NCBI RefSeq assembly: GCF_002234675.1
Contig: NC_019868.2
Location: 6,632,082-6,696,081, forward strand
Reading direction: 5' to 3'
Length of the DNA: 64,000 bases
Source of the DNA: Oryzias latipes
Taxonomy: Eukaryota; Chordata; Actinopteri; Beloniformes; Adrianichthyidae
The stretch's first letter is position 1; every line of letters starts with the position of its first letter. The translations under genes and the position numbers were made by a program. Positions 22,501-34,400 of this stretch are shown here, one piece after another. Below the pieces are notes generated by a model that was not told the origin of the DNA, did not search any database, and was given only the letters and a program-made list of their open reading frames with translations.

Positions 22501-23957
22501 GCTTATTCCGTTTTGGAGTGCTGCACGTATCTGTTCAGGAGACGCAGCATGGAGGAGATTGAGTAACGTGGTCTCTGGCCAATCAGGATGCAGAACACAG
22601 CAAAATTTCACACAAATTTCAGGAAACAGCAAGACAGCAAAAGTGAAAGAGCACTGTATTTCAATGAAATCTTTCAAGTCGTGTGTTAAATATTGATCTT
22701 TTCCAAATGTTAATTTTCTCTGAATGATTTCCCATTTTTTTCATTTGAGGTGTACATTATGTTTTCACAGGCACCCTAACATTCTGCGCTTCTACAATTA
22801 CTTCCATGACCGCAAGAGGGTGTTCTTGGTGCTGGAGTATGCCCCTCGTGGTGAAATGTACAAAGAACTACAGAAATATCAACGGTTTGATGACCAGCGC
22901 ACGGCCACTGTAGGTGTTTGATGTTGGAGACTAAATTAAGGCGTAAAATCTAGTTGTTTTCAGGCGCTGTTGTCTAATTGCAATGAATTGAAATTTCCAG
23001 TACATGGAGGAAATATCTGATGCATTGTTGTACTGCCATGAGAAGAAAGTGATTCATCGTGACATCAAGCCAGAGAATCTACTCCTTGGCTATCGTGGAG
23101 AGCTCAAAATAGCAGATTTTGGTTGGTCTGTCCACGCTCCCTCTTTAAGGTGAGCAACCTCACCGTATCATTTTTATAAGCATCCACTTTTTGTCGTATT
23201 TGTTTGATATTATGGTTTTCATGTTTATATATCTTGGTATCATTTCCAGACGGCGAACTATGTGCGGGACACTGGACTACCTTCCTCCAGAGATGATCGA
23301 GGGACACACCCACAGTGAGAAGGTGGATCTCTGGTGCATCGGAGTCCTCTGCTTTGAATGCTTGGTCGGAAATCCACCGTTTGAAACTGCCAGTCATACG
23401 GACACATACAAAAGGATTATGAAGGTTAGTGATGGTCTCTGGATTATAACGGTTAGATTTGCACACAAAGACTGAAGCTAAAGCTCTGGTGGTAAAAGAT
23501 TTAAGGACTTTTGACCTTCCTCTGTCATAGCAATAATTTTATTTGATCCATATGGTTTGAAGCCATTTAAATGTACTAATATTTAAAAAGTAAAACTTTT
23601 TTTTTTATTGCATGTTTTTTCACATGCTAAAATATATGCTGTTCAGATCCCTTAAGCAGTTTGGGACTTTTGAATGAATCCAGAAAAAGGGAGAAAATAC
23701 ATTTATGTATTTTAATTTTAATCCTTGGCGTGATGTGGAAACTTGTCATGTACAGATACCAAACACCATTATGCTGCTTGCAGGTGGATTTAAACTTCCC
23801 AAAGGTCGTCTCTGATGGTGCCCGGGACCTGATCTCCAAACTTCTTCGTCACAATCCCAACGATCGTCTGCCCCTTCAGAAGGTTATGGACCACCCGTGG
23901 GTGCGCACAAACTCTCACAGGCTCCTCCCACCTACCTGCCCCTCCAAGAAATGTTGA
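19551..23957 (+). CDS. aurkb: Aurora kinase B
   Basis: Nine coding exons (19551-19556, 19975-20013, 21077-21158, 21860-21905, 21989-22177, 22771-22909, 23001-23149, 23250-23424, 23784-23957) give 332 residues. It is the kinase of the chromosomal passenger complex, acting on histone H3 and kinetochore proteins in mitosis. Visible are a KEN box (residues 4-6), glycine loop [14 protein letters not shown] (70-83), ATP lysine K94 in VALKVLFK, catalytic loop HRDIKPEN (D188), DFGW (D206), and activation loop [19 protein letters not shown] with T220 equivalent to human T232. Body sequence ([33 protein letters not shown]) and the short N-terminus favour Aurora B over A. The first coding exon contributes only Met-Gln. 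Poly(A) signal AATAAA is at 24403-24408. Confidence 0.95.
20014..21076. other. aurkb intron 2 with repeat fragment
   Basis: About 1.1 kb, A/T-rich. It contains a family-1 TTAA-MITE remnant at about 20515-20695; the rest is unassigned. Confidence 0.5.
20515..20695 (+). mobile_element. TTAA-MITE family 1, fragment
   Basis: The right half of the family is recognisable: CTTTTTCAAACAGCAG, AAATAAATTCTTAGAA, ATGTCCTTCATTATGAG and ACATGTTAAAAGCATT match the ends of copies at 5174 and 26645. The true terminus is degraded. Confidence 0.6.
22178..22770. other. aurkb intron 5
   Basis: Contains a moderately GC-rich stretch at about 22404-22640 (around GACGCAGCATGGAGGAGATT) that may be an unclassified interspersed repeat. 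No exon seen. Confidence 0.4.
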
Positions 23958-24646
23958 GACTGCCTAGCAACTGACTGACTCCTGTCTTTGTATATTTTAT
24001 CTGTCCCCCACTAGACTGCGGGTCAGCATAGGTTTCACTGCCACGGCTTCACACTGCCATTATATTGGCATATTTTATGGCTGCTCTTTCATATTGTCAG
24101 TTTTTTTGTTTTGTTTTTTAGGTTAAATAAATAAATGAAACATAATGTGTCTTCAAATTGATGGAAAACTAGGGTTTCTACAACACTGTTTATTCCAATT
24201 CTTGTGTCCATTTACACACTTTTAAAGTTAATTATTGTCACTTTGTGACTTTTTCTTATGTTGGAAACATTTTTTAAATGTTAATGTTGAATTTCTCAGT
24301 TTTCATTGGTGCTCTCACCAAAATACTGCTGTGCTGAAAATTTGTGTATAATCTTATTCTGGAGTTTTTGGTTGGAAAGCATTCTTTTTATCTGTAATCT
24401 TCAATAAAAACATTATCCTTTGTTTTGTTTCTACATGAGTTTTCATGGTGTAGGACTGTTAAAGCAAAATAATCAGGTTGTGAATTATAGAGCTGAGTCT
24501 ATGGAGTGATATTTGTACCACCACGTTGCACACAAAACTTCCAAGTCCATATGAGTCTCTATACAGGCAAATCAAAACTACGAATAAATGCCAACCGGTC
24601 TGGCAGCGGATTTATACACAGTATGCCTCACAGAAGACAGACAGTT
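23958..24646 (+). other. aurkb 3' UTR and spacer to tRNA
   Basis: It includes AATAAATAAA near 24126 and AATAAA at 24403-24408. No other feature is recognised, except TGGCAGCGG at 24601-24609, the exact complement of the tRNA 3' arm downstream. Confidence 0.55.
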
Positions 24647-24728
24647 GGTAGCGTGGCCGAGCGGTCTAAGGCGCTGGATTAAGGCTCCAGTCTCTTCGGG
24701 GGCGTGGGTTCGAATCCCACCGCTGCCA
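24647..24728 (+). tRNA. tRNA-Leu (anticodon AAG)
   Basis: 82 bases with the type-II layout of leucine tRNAs. The acceptor strand GGTAGCG pairs with CGCTGCC plus discriminator A; the A box is TGGCCGAGCGG and the B box GGTTCGAATCC. The anticodon arm is CTGGA-TTAAGGC-TCCAG with AAG at 24681-24683, and there is a long variable arm (TCTCTTCGGGGGC). No intron. CCA is not encoded, as is normal in eukaryotes. TTTT at 24735-24738 can terminate RNA polymerase III. It matches the vertebrate tRNA-Leu-AAG consensus closely and looks functional. Confidence 0.97.
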
Positions 24729-25049
24729 GTAATCTTTTGCTGATGTAACATTTGTGTCCTAAAACTAATGCTGCTCAACAGTGATTGACGGAGTTAATTT
24801 TAATAAATTACCTCTCGAAAACAAATGACAGTACCGTCGTTTGTTTACATCACAAAAGTGTTAGCCTAATAATAAAAAAAAATGATAAAGACATCATTGA
24901 TTAACTTTGATTGATACTATTCTCTTAAATGACATCATTACTATACTTTTCTGTTCTCAATAGTTGCCCTCAGTAAAATTTACCTTTGACAAGAATCTCA
25001 GCAAAAGCACTAACGGATCCAACGGATTTTTGATTTGGGTTCATTCATC

Positions 25050-25414
25050 ACAAGATGGCGCTCCCATTCCAGTTTTCCTTTAGAATCATAGCCAACCTAA
25101 AGCAAAACAAAACAAAGGCTTTCCCGACCTCTTCTTAAAATTATTTATTTATTATAAAATAAAACTGTGTTTTCCTCGTTTTCATGAAGCAACAAAATGG
25201 AAAATGATTCTCCCTTTATTTTGAAACTCACAACGTAACTGTTTTACACACGAAGCTTTTCTTTTGACAGTACGCCATATTCTTCCGGGTTCAAATTACG
25301 TCACATCCCACAACATAAACGCTAGGTTGCTAGAATGTGATGCAGTCTGGTGTCATGTCAAAACGTCCATTTTCATATCTTCATACCTAAAACTATCATT
25401 TTTATACTCTGAAA
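25050..25414 (+). promoter_or_regulatory. bod1l1 promoter region
   Basis: CAAGATGGCG at 25051-25060 fits YY1. CTTCCGGG at 25282-25289 fits an ETS site, and TTACGTCA at 25296-25303 fits a CRE. These lie in the 365 bases before the start codon and suit a TATA-less housekeeping promoter. Start site inferred only. Confidence 0.5.
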
Positions 25415-28400
25415 ATGTCAGGCTTACCACCCGGAGACCCGCAGCTGGTCTCAATGATCGTGAACCATTTGAAAACCCAGGGTCTGTTCGACCAGTTTAG
25501 GAGGGAATGTCTGGCAGACGTTGATACAAAGGTAACTCACTGACGGCTTTCTTACTAACGTAATATACGTGAAGTTTATTTTAGTGTCTTTGTTTGGTGC
25601 CTTTAAAGCTGTAACTTTTTTGTCTTTTCTTTTTTTGCAGCCAGCATATCTGAACCTGAAACAGCGAGTTGACAACTTTGTCTCGAACCACCTCTCCAAC
25701 CACACATGGAGCCCCCATTTGAACAAAAACCAGCTGAGGAACAACATCAGGCAGCTTGTCCTGCAGTGAGTGAAGGACTGCACGTTTTCATCATAACCCA
25801 GCGGATTTTAAAAAGCCACGCATGCTCACAACACTCTGGGATTTATTTGCAGATCTGGCATGCTGGAGCAGGGGGTCGACAGGATTGTGGCCCAGGTAGT
25901 GGACCCCAAAATCAACCACATCTTTAGACCCCAGGTGGAGAGGGTGGTCCGCGAGTTTCTGTCTCCGGGCAGCTTCTCCGACGAGCCAACGACCCCTTTG
26001 CCCCCAGCAGATCTTAAGGTGGACACTGGCATGCTTGAGCAGGGTATGAATCCATCTCATACGTTCCTCAGCAGAATCATCAGAACTATTTAAGCTCCAC
26101 TCCCATCACATTTTCATCTGTTGGTAAAGCGTCCCCAGTGGTCTTTTTTAATTAATATTATGTTGTTTTTAGCCAAAATCCCCAAATCTGTGTTGTAGAA
26201 CACAGGAGTTCATTAGAAGTTGAGTTGTTGGCGAGAAGTGAGCCCATCCCCACTTCCCGTCACCTATCTGTTTACACTCTCTCGCTACCTTACTGTCCCT
26301 CAAAACCCCAACCTAACATGCAGGTGCAGGGAAAATGGTGAGCAGTACCAGAGCTATCGAGCCGTACAGTGTTGATCCAGAATCCAGCTCGGTGGAGGAA
26401 AACAAAGACGTTCATGGTTGTATACAAGTTGGATGCATCAGAATGGAGCAGAGCAGGGAGCTTGTGGCTTTGTTCTGTGTCATAAATAAGTTCTTTTTCA
26501 AACAGCATATTTTCCATCCGCTCCTGATTCATAACAATTTGAATAAATAAATACTTTCCTTATACATGTCCTCCATCATCAGAAAAATGCTACATAAACA
26601 TGTTAAAAACACAAAAGTCCCATTATAATTGGAATGGATCTTTAAACAAACGCAACCGTCTGTCTTAACTCTATGGGTAAATTCATCTGTCAGGTTTTAA
26701 CTCTAGAAAATGAAAAGAATCGCAGATGCTCTAAAGGAAAAAGTGAAAGTCAAGGTTAATTAAGCCTCTTTTTTTTTTGTTTACAGCCTCATCTTCAACT
26801 CCAGCCACCTCCACCACTAGTGATGCTATGTCGATTCTGGACACCATAAGTTCCCTCAACCAGGAGGCCAGCGTCAGGTCCAGCTCGGCTACGGAAAAAA
26901 GTCGGAAAAGCCTGGCTTCTGATGACGGCGCTCTGCTGGTCGAAGAGGACGGCCAAGACGCCTGTGTGGAAGATGGAGACGATGACCAAGACAGAAAACT
27001 GCTGGAGGAGCCACAGGAAATGATGGAAGTCCAGACATCAGACGTGAACGTAGAGGAGACGGGGGAGTTCATGGAGCCTGGAAGAGAAGCGTTAACAGAG
27101 GAAGTGAAAGTAGAAGAGGAGGGGGGTGGAGTCCTGGAGCAGACAGAGGAGGAGAAAGACAAACCTACCAGTAAAACTATCAACAAACCTTCAGAAGAGA
27201 AACCGGATGAGGAGGTGTTAAAATCTAAAAATCAAGCCAAGCAAAAAGCCAAAGAAAGAATAAAAGAAGGTAAGCTGCTGGGATTTGGTTCCTACCTTTG
27301 ACAATCTCCGGTTTATGGTTGGTTGTTGCTGGCAGAAATGTATAAAATGTATAAAAGCCTCAATGTTGTTTGAGGTTTTTGCTAAAAGCGGTGAACCCAA
27401 ATAAGTTGAATGTGTTTTTCTAGAATATTCTCTGGAGGACTCTGACCTGGAAGGACTGAGCGACATCACTGTGAGCTCTGTCCACACCAGTGACCTGTCA
27501 TCCTTTGAGGAGGAAAGTGATGAGGAGGAGCAGCCGTCCGAGTCTTCTGAGGAGGGGGAACTTTCTTCCGATGGTCTGTGACAGCCTCCATCATATCTTG
27601 ATCCTTTTCGCCATATTATGATAGTCATCACCGCGTAAAGTCTTTAAGAAATGAATGCTAGAAGTTCCCTTTTAGGTTTGGTTCTGATCCTTTTTCTGCA
27701 TGTCTAGATGATGGCGAGAAAACGGAGAAGAAACACGCGAGTGAAGAGCAAGGAGAGGAGGACAAAGAGCGCAAACCTTGCCGTAAGGCCTACGTCCACA
27801 AGCCCTTCCTGTACTCCCGTTACTACAGCGACTCGGACGATGAGGTCACCGTGGAGGAGCGGCGCAGATCAGTGGTGGGTTTTTGTGCAGCTCCAGTGCT
27901 GATGTGACCCTAAACAAAACATCGGACATGTTCTTCTGAGCACAAACTGTGTTTACAGGCGAAAGACAAGGAAGAGAGGCTGTTGAAGAGGCAGCAGAAC
28001 AGAGAGCGGCTGGAGGAGAAGCTGAAACAGAAGGCAGCACAGGCTGAACAACAAGGTTTCTCTCTGCAAAAACCAAATCTTTCTTCCTATGTTTGTCCAA
28101 CTATTGTCAGAACTTATTACACTTGATATAAAGACACAATGACAGGTTCATAGAGACTGAAAGATTTCTTTCCATTTTACTTTGTCTTAACCCCATGACG
28201 CCTGAATTTATTTATAGCTATGAAAAAAAATTCACCTATGTGTTTACTTTTAAGCAGATGCTAAATTAAGGTAATTTCGGAGCCAAAGTGGTTTGATGCA
28301 TTTTGCGCCAATAGAGTTTAAACATAAGAATATGTTTTTCAAATGTCCCAGTGGCAGTTTTATTTATTCCCTGAATTAATTATATTTAGGACGTTTTATC

Positions 28401-31400
28401 TCAACTTCTAATTTCTTTTTGGCCGATGTTATTTTACGTGCGACCAGCACAAAAGCTGACGGAAACTCGTGTTTGCCCAACGTACCGGTTATACGTGAGG
28501 AAACTTTCTGTAACGTGATACAAATCCTCACGGAGGGTTTTATTTAGTTCAAATGCTCTTTTGAGTGTAAACTAACTGCCTCTCTCATCATGGATGTTGT
28601 GTTTATCCAGATCGCAAAAAACAAAAGAGCACAGACTCAGCTGGACTGGAGGGTCCCAAAGCCAAAGAGGCCCGTAAGGAAAGGAAGGTCCTCGAGAAGA
28701 AGATGGCTCTCAACCGGAAGAGGAAGCTAGACTCCAGGTGTGCTGACTTCACAATTTTCCATGGGAGCTTCTGGTCTCCCTGATGCCCTCAGATGTTTCT
28801 GCAGTGTGTTCTCTAAGCGTGGATGTCACCTTTTCAGGAAAGAGGGAGATGCTTCCAGCAAGAAGAAGGGAGATGCAGGAGACGCATCTAAGAGAGCGGT
28901 ATGAGATCATCATTTCTGATGTTTGTTCTGTTTTTCAGCGTTTGTCCAATATTTGAAAAAAAAGTCTATCTTTTTTTTCAAATAAGGAAATTAAGCCGTC
29001 GATATCGAAGACCCCACAACCTAAATTTGCAAGGAACCTGTCAGAATCAGCGGCGTGTGACGAGAGGCACCGACGAATGAGCGCCACCATTTCTGAAGAG
29101 TCCGATGACGCAAAGAAGCCGACGGAGAAAGCCGTCACACACGCTTTTATCCTGGAATTGGAACAAGGATCCCAAGAGGCCCTAAAGCAGCGCTCATTTG
29201 GGAAATTCGACCGTCCGTCTCGCAAAGAGCTTCATTTGAAGGAGCGCAAAGACAAGGAGCGCAGCCTGTCGGATGACCGCGTCAAGCTCAAGCAGAAGCA
29301 GGAGAGGAAATCTGAACAGCAGGTGGAGGAATCTCAGCACAGGGAAGGCGCCGCTGCTAAAGGGTCGTCTGAAGAGAGAGCCGAAAAGAAACTCAAGACC
29401 AAAAGTGAGAAAAAACTGCCAGCAGCAAATCCAAAAGATGGGAAGGTGGCTGAAGGTGGGGTTGAGGACGGAGGCCTTAAAGATGCCAAGAAGTCCAAAG
29501 GATTTGTGGAGACTGTGAAAGTAGAGAAAGAGAAAGAAAAAAGAGAAAAAGATAAGAACAAAGAAAAGGAAAAGGCCAAAGGAGAGAAATCTTTGGTTAA
29601 AAGTGAGTTTAAGCAGCTACTTTGTCCAGATTCTGCAGGCTCCTCTGAGGATCGCTCGGACTTGGAGACGGGTCCAGACAGCACCAAAAAGAAAGACAAA
29701 CACTCCAAGGAACTGTTGAAAAAGTCTAAGAGCCACACTGAACCCGGAGAAAGACCAAAACTGAAAACGGAGAGCGAGAAGGAAAAGGCTAAAATGGATC
29801 AAGACAGCCAGAGGCCACAAAAGCCGAGCTCCGAAGCTGATCCCAAAAAGGTCAAGTCTGCAGAAAAAGGAAAGATCCCAGAAAAATCCAAGACTAAATC
29901 TAAAGAGGAGACAAAGATTCCAGTCACACCTATAACAGACAAGAAAACTCCAAGTCTAGACGTCCGAAACGCTGGAGTTCCATCTGTGAGCAAACTGGAA
30001 GCAAAAAAAGACAAGAAAAAAGACGGAAATGCAAAAGATCCGCTGAAAGTATCAGTCGAGGCTCCAAACGAGAAGTCGGCCCTTAAGACTGGAAAGAAAA
30101 AGGCTCTGAAGAAGGAAAATATTCCAGAAAAGAAAGATGAAGACAAAGTACAGCTCCCAGAGGGTAAATCAGAGAGGTTGGACAAATCCTCCAAGACTTT
30201 ACTTTTCACTCTGGCTTCTGCAGCGGAAGACCCTCCAAAGATCCAGCTTCTTCATCAAGACATGAGCGCAGAGTCTGCCACCTCTGCGGGTGTCGCACAG
30301 CTTTCTGATGGCGGCTTAGAAGACGACACCCCTGAGCCGTCTGAAGACAACGCAGAGCCGCGGCTCGAGAGGCCACGGCTGCCGGCTGAGGCCGACGCCC
30401 TCCTGACGCTTATGGATGTCTGCGCCTCCGCAGAGGCCAGACTCCCATCCCACAACCCGGAGGAGGAAGAGGCACCTGAGGCGGAGCTGCAGGATGCCGA
30501 CATGAAGATGAAGGAGGCCGCGCTGACACTGCTGTCCATGGATCCTGACAGCACGCTGTCCTCCAGCCTCGTCTGCCAGGGCGCCAAGAAGGAAGAGGAA
30601 GAAGAACCGGCGAGCCCGACAGTCCTGCAGTCACCGGAAACTTCTGTCGCTGAAGAGGAGCGGCTTCCCACGTCACAGGGGCAAGCAGCTCCGGATACCG
30701 ACCTGACCGTCCCCGAAACGTCCACTGCACCTCTGCAAACCGAGGAAAGCACAAACACTGCAGGTGTGTGGGAATGCGTGAATGTTGATGTCACAGCGAA
30801 CAACTACTAAGTTTGCATGTCTTTGTAGATGAGTGTGAAGACTCTGAGAGACAAGCGGACGCAGCCGGGCACGAAACGTCCGACATGGATGTTGCACAGG
30901 TAAGCTTAACTGTCGCCTGCTCGGGAAAACCGGTCACTTTCTGAAACAGAAAGTCCAAAAATGAGAAAATCCTCCCCTCATCGCAGGAGTATCCTTCTAT
31001 TCCAACGTCTTCAAGAGACAAACAGGCAGACGATGCTGACATTCCTGCAGATTCACAGCCAGGTGAGAAGGAAGCAGGCGACGAGGAGAGTATGTTTATT
31101 TGAATTTTTACTTTCTATTCGATTTATAGTATTTGGATCAGCTTCACCCGTCATTGAATTCTCTGTTTTCTTCATTTTTAGTTTCAGATGTTGCTTCAGA
31201 GGAAGCAGAGGAGATCAGAGCCAGCCCTGGACAAAAGATGGAGGATGTTGTGCCAAAAGACGTCGGGAATGTTTGTGAGACTGGCAGTGAGTCCGGTGAG
31301 TTCAGAAATAAGTCTTTCTAGAATGGATGTTGTGGTTGTCATCAGCTCTGAGTTCATTCTCTGTCGTGTCCCAAAGATGATTTAGGGCCAGACGCTGCCG

Positions 31401-34400
31401 TCACAGAGGCAAAGCTCACGGTACGTGCTGATTCCTGCAGAGTCAGGTTTACTGGGTTTTAGGTCTGGACCAATAACAGTTCTTTGATTTGTGATAATAG
31501 AGAATGGAGGCAGAATGTGATCAGATCCAGACAGAGAGGGAAGCAGGTGATGGGAAGTTCTTTGTCCTTTCTAGAATTAGACAGTCAAAAAATAAATATT
31601 TGAACTAAATCGTGTTCAAACTTGTTTATTTCACTACTAGTGAATGCTCAGAGGGAAGAAGAGGAGGATGAACATGGAGCAGAGGAGAGTGACCAGCTGA
31701 TAGTAAGTCAACTCACCTTAAAGACCCACTCTGGTGAAAATTGTTTAGTTTAGGGTTTTTAACTTGTATTTGCGGCATTTTTGTCAAGATGGAGAACATA
31801 TATTAGGAAAAGTAAGCTAAAAATGGCCTTTCTGAGCATTTCCTTTCATTTAAATCAGGAGCAGATGATAAAATACCTTTTGAAAAAGCTTGTAGTTGGG
31901 ATGTAGAAGCTACTACGGCAAGCCACAAGCTTCCTGCTCCATTCCGATGCATCCACTTGCAGAAGAATAGATCCATGTTTGTCTTTGTTTTCCTCGTCTG
32001 AGCTGGAATCTGGATCTAAACTGTACGACTGGATAGGCTGTGAGGGGCTGTAAGCTAGCGGGAATGTGTGCATACAGGTAGATGATAGGAAGTGGGGGTA
32101 GGCTTACCCAACACCAACAGCCCGCCCCTCCCACAACATTTTCTAATGACCTTTTACCGCTCAGCAGAAACTAGAAAACGATGATTGTGGTTAAAAACAG
32201 CGTAATCATAACTGAGAAAGCTTTTAAAATAGATCAAAAGATGATCGGAGTTTAAATGTTTAACATCAAATTTCATGTTTTGTATTTATATTTTTGTTTT
32301 CTTTTTAGGTGGAAGCCGATTCTTCTGAAGGGATGGACACTGTTGCGGCACCAGAACCGGAGTTCCCACAAGTCAAAGAAACCAGTGAGTCGGTTATTTT
32401 ATTTGTTTTTATTCTTCTGTTATCTGTATCTGTCCTTATTTATTGATGCTGTGCTGAACAGTCGTGTTTTATTTAGTAAAACTCAGCTCATTAGAGCCTG
32501 AGAATGTCACGTCTATTTACCGAAGCTGAAAGAAGTGAGTCGTCAGCTGTTGTTCAGATAACCCTAAAAATGCACGGGAAAGTCAAGCTGTGTTGAGCTC
32601 CACCACCGGATGCTTGGATTCCAGATCTTCCTTCCTTCAGCAGATGCTTGATGCAGACTGAAGCTTTCCTACTGGCTGAGGTCCTTTCCGTGTTGTTTTT
32701 CAGATGAAGTCATCTCAGTCCTAAGGGAAAGAGAAAGCAGCTCTGAGCAGGCAGCAGAGGTAACTTTCAAGAATCCAGACTATTTGTCACTGCAGGATCT
32801 TTATCCTTAACACTTTTGTTTTTCAGGAAAAGCCAAGTGAACTAAAACCGTCTGGTCAAGAAGAGACACCAAGTGAAGAATCTGGTATATATTTTTTAAC
32901 AGTCTTTTTAGTTCAAACATCTCTTTTTACAAAAAGCTTTCTTTTTTCTGTAGTAACATAATTTAAAAACATGAAACTATGTTGAATCCTCTTAAAGCTG
33001 AAGATATTTCCTTGGCCTTGTGTTTGAACTGATCTTATCCTGACATTTTAGTGGACAGACACGATGAAAAGGAGACAGAAGACCCGAAAGCTGCTGAAGT
33101 AAGACATTTCTGAAGGCGAGGAAGTTTAGCATCTTTACTTCAGACATTCAATAAATCTTTTTATCTTTAGGAAACTGAAGAAGAGATGGGGGCGGAGGGA
33201 CAAACTCCTCCCAGTGAAGGCATCTCTGAAGCCGTACAGGAGGAGGAGAATGACCAATCAGAGGAATTGGAGGAGCCAGAGGACTCTCAGAGCTCCTCAG
33301 GTGCTCCTGTCACCTCATCGGCTGCAGAAAACCTGATGAAAGGTGGAAGTAGAACGGAGGACAACCTCAAAGAGACGTCATCTCTGCAAGCAGCAGAAGA
33401 TGAGGTTTGTTAGGAGACTTTTTGCAGTGAACACGCCGCAGCACAAACTCTGGAAAAACATTTCTGTGTTTGACTCTGATGGGGGACTAATCTCTGCTGC
33501 ATTTCTTTGTGTAGAAAGCTGAAGACCAAAGTGATCCAGAGAGGAGTGGAGCTGAGGTCGGGTCATCGTCTTCTGGTTCTGAGGACCATGAAGGAGCAGA
33601 AGAAGCAAAGTCCACAGAGAAAACCCAAACATGTGAGTTTTTGGTTCTGTTTTTAATCTTTTCTCAAGTCATGCACTTTGCTAGTGTGGGATTTCAGGTT
33701 CCACTGCTCCAACTCTGTCTTTAGAGCCTAATCCACTCACACTCCTTCCTTTGTTTATTGGGATAAAGATCCAAATGCTTATGTTTGAAATCAGATCCTT
33801 GGTCAAAACATTTTTTGAAAAAAACCCGAGTTGACTTGGATTTAGAAACTCTTTTCTCTCAATTAATCTACTTTAAATTTTGTCTGTGAATAGAACAGAA
33901 TAAAACTATTTATAAATCTGTATTGATCCCACAAAAGAGCAAATTACCTTGTTACCATAGCTTTATTAAGAGCAGCACATAGATAATAAATTACACTGAA
34001 AATGCACCTAAAAACCTAATAACAATAATTATTAGTGTCAGAGCCCAATAGCTGACGGGAAGAAAGGTGCGTGAAAGTGCTTCTTCCTGCAGGGACGTGT
34101 TTCAGTCTGAAGGAGCTCCTCGCTGCACCCACGGTGTGATGCAGAGGATGATCATTCTCTGCATGTCAATCTTCTTCATCCTCATCCTCCTAGAACAGAA
34201 CAATCCTCTTCCTGTTCCTGTCAGCAACCCCCTGCAGCTTCTCTGGCGGCATTTTGTTTCTGCCGAGTGATGACAGCTGATTGTTTAACGATACAGACTG
34301 CTTCAGACCCAGAAGTGGTGGAAAACAGTCCAAAAAAGAGCAGCAAGCATGCCAAAGTACTCTTTATGTGGAAAAAAACAAAGTCCATGTCCACAAAACC

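Noticed and set aside
22404-22640. GC-richer block in aurkb intron 5 that looks like an interspersed repeat
   Set aside because: No second copy in this window and no recognised family, so not called as a mobile element.
26335-26550. Open frame of 71 codons in bod1l1 intron 3
   Set aside because: It belongs to a TTAA transposon copy; not treated as a host gene or bod1l1 exon.
29273-30803. Several long open frames on both strands within the large bod1l1 exon
   Set aside because: They are shadows of the Lys/Glu-rich main frame; low-complexity codons leave the other frames open.
33186-33413. Reading bod1l1 exon 21 through to the stop at 33413 as the gene end
   Set aside because: A donor GAG|GTTTGT at 33404 joins in frame to further acidic exons ending in an AT-hook tail typical of the family.
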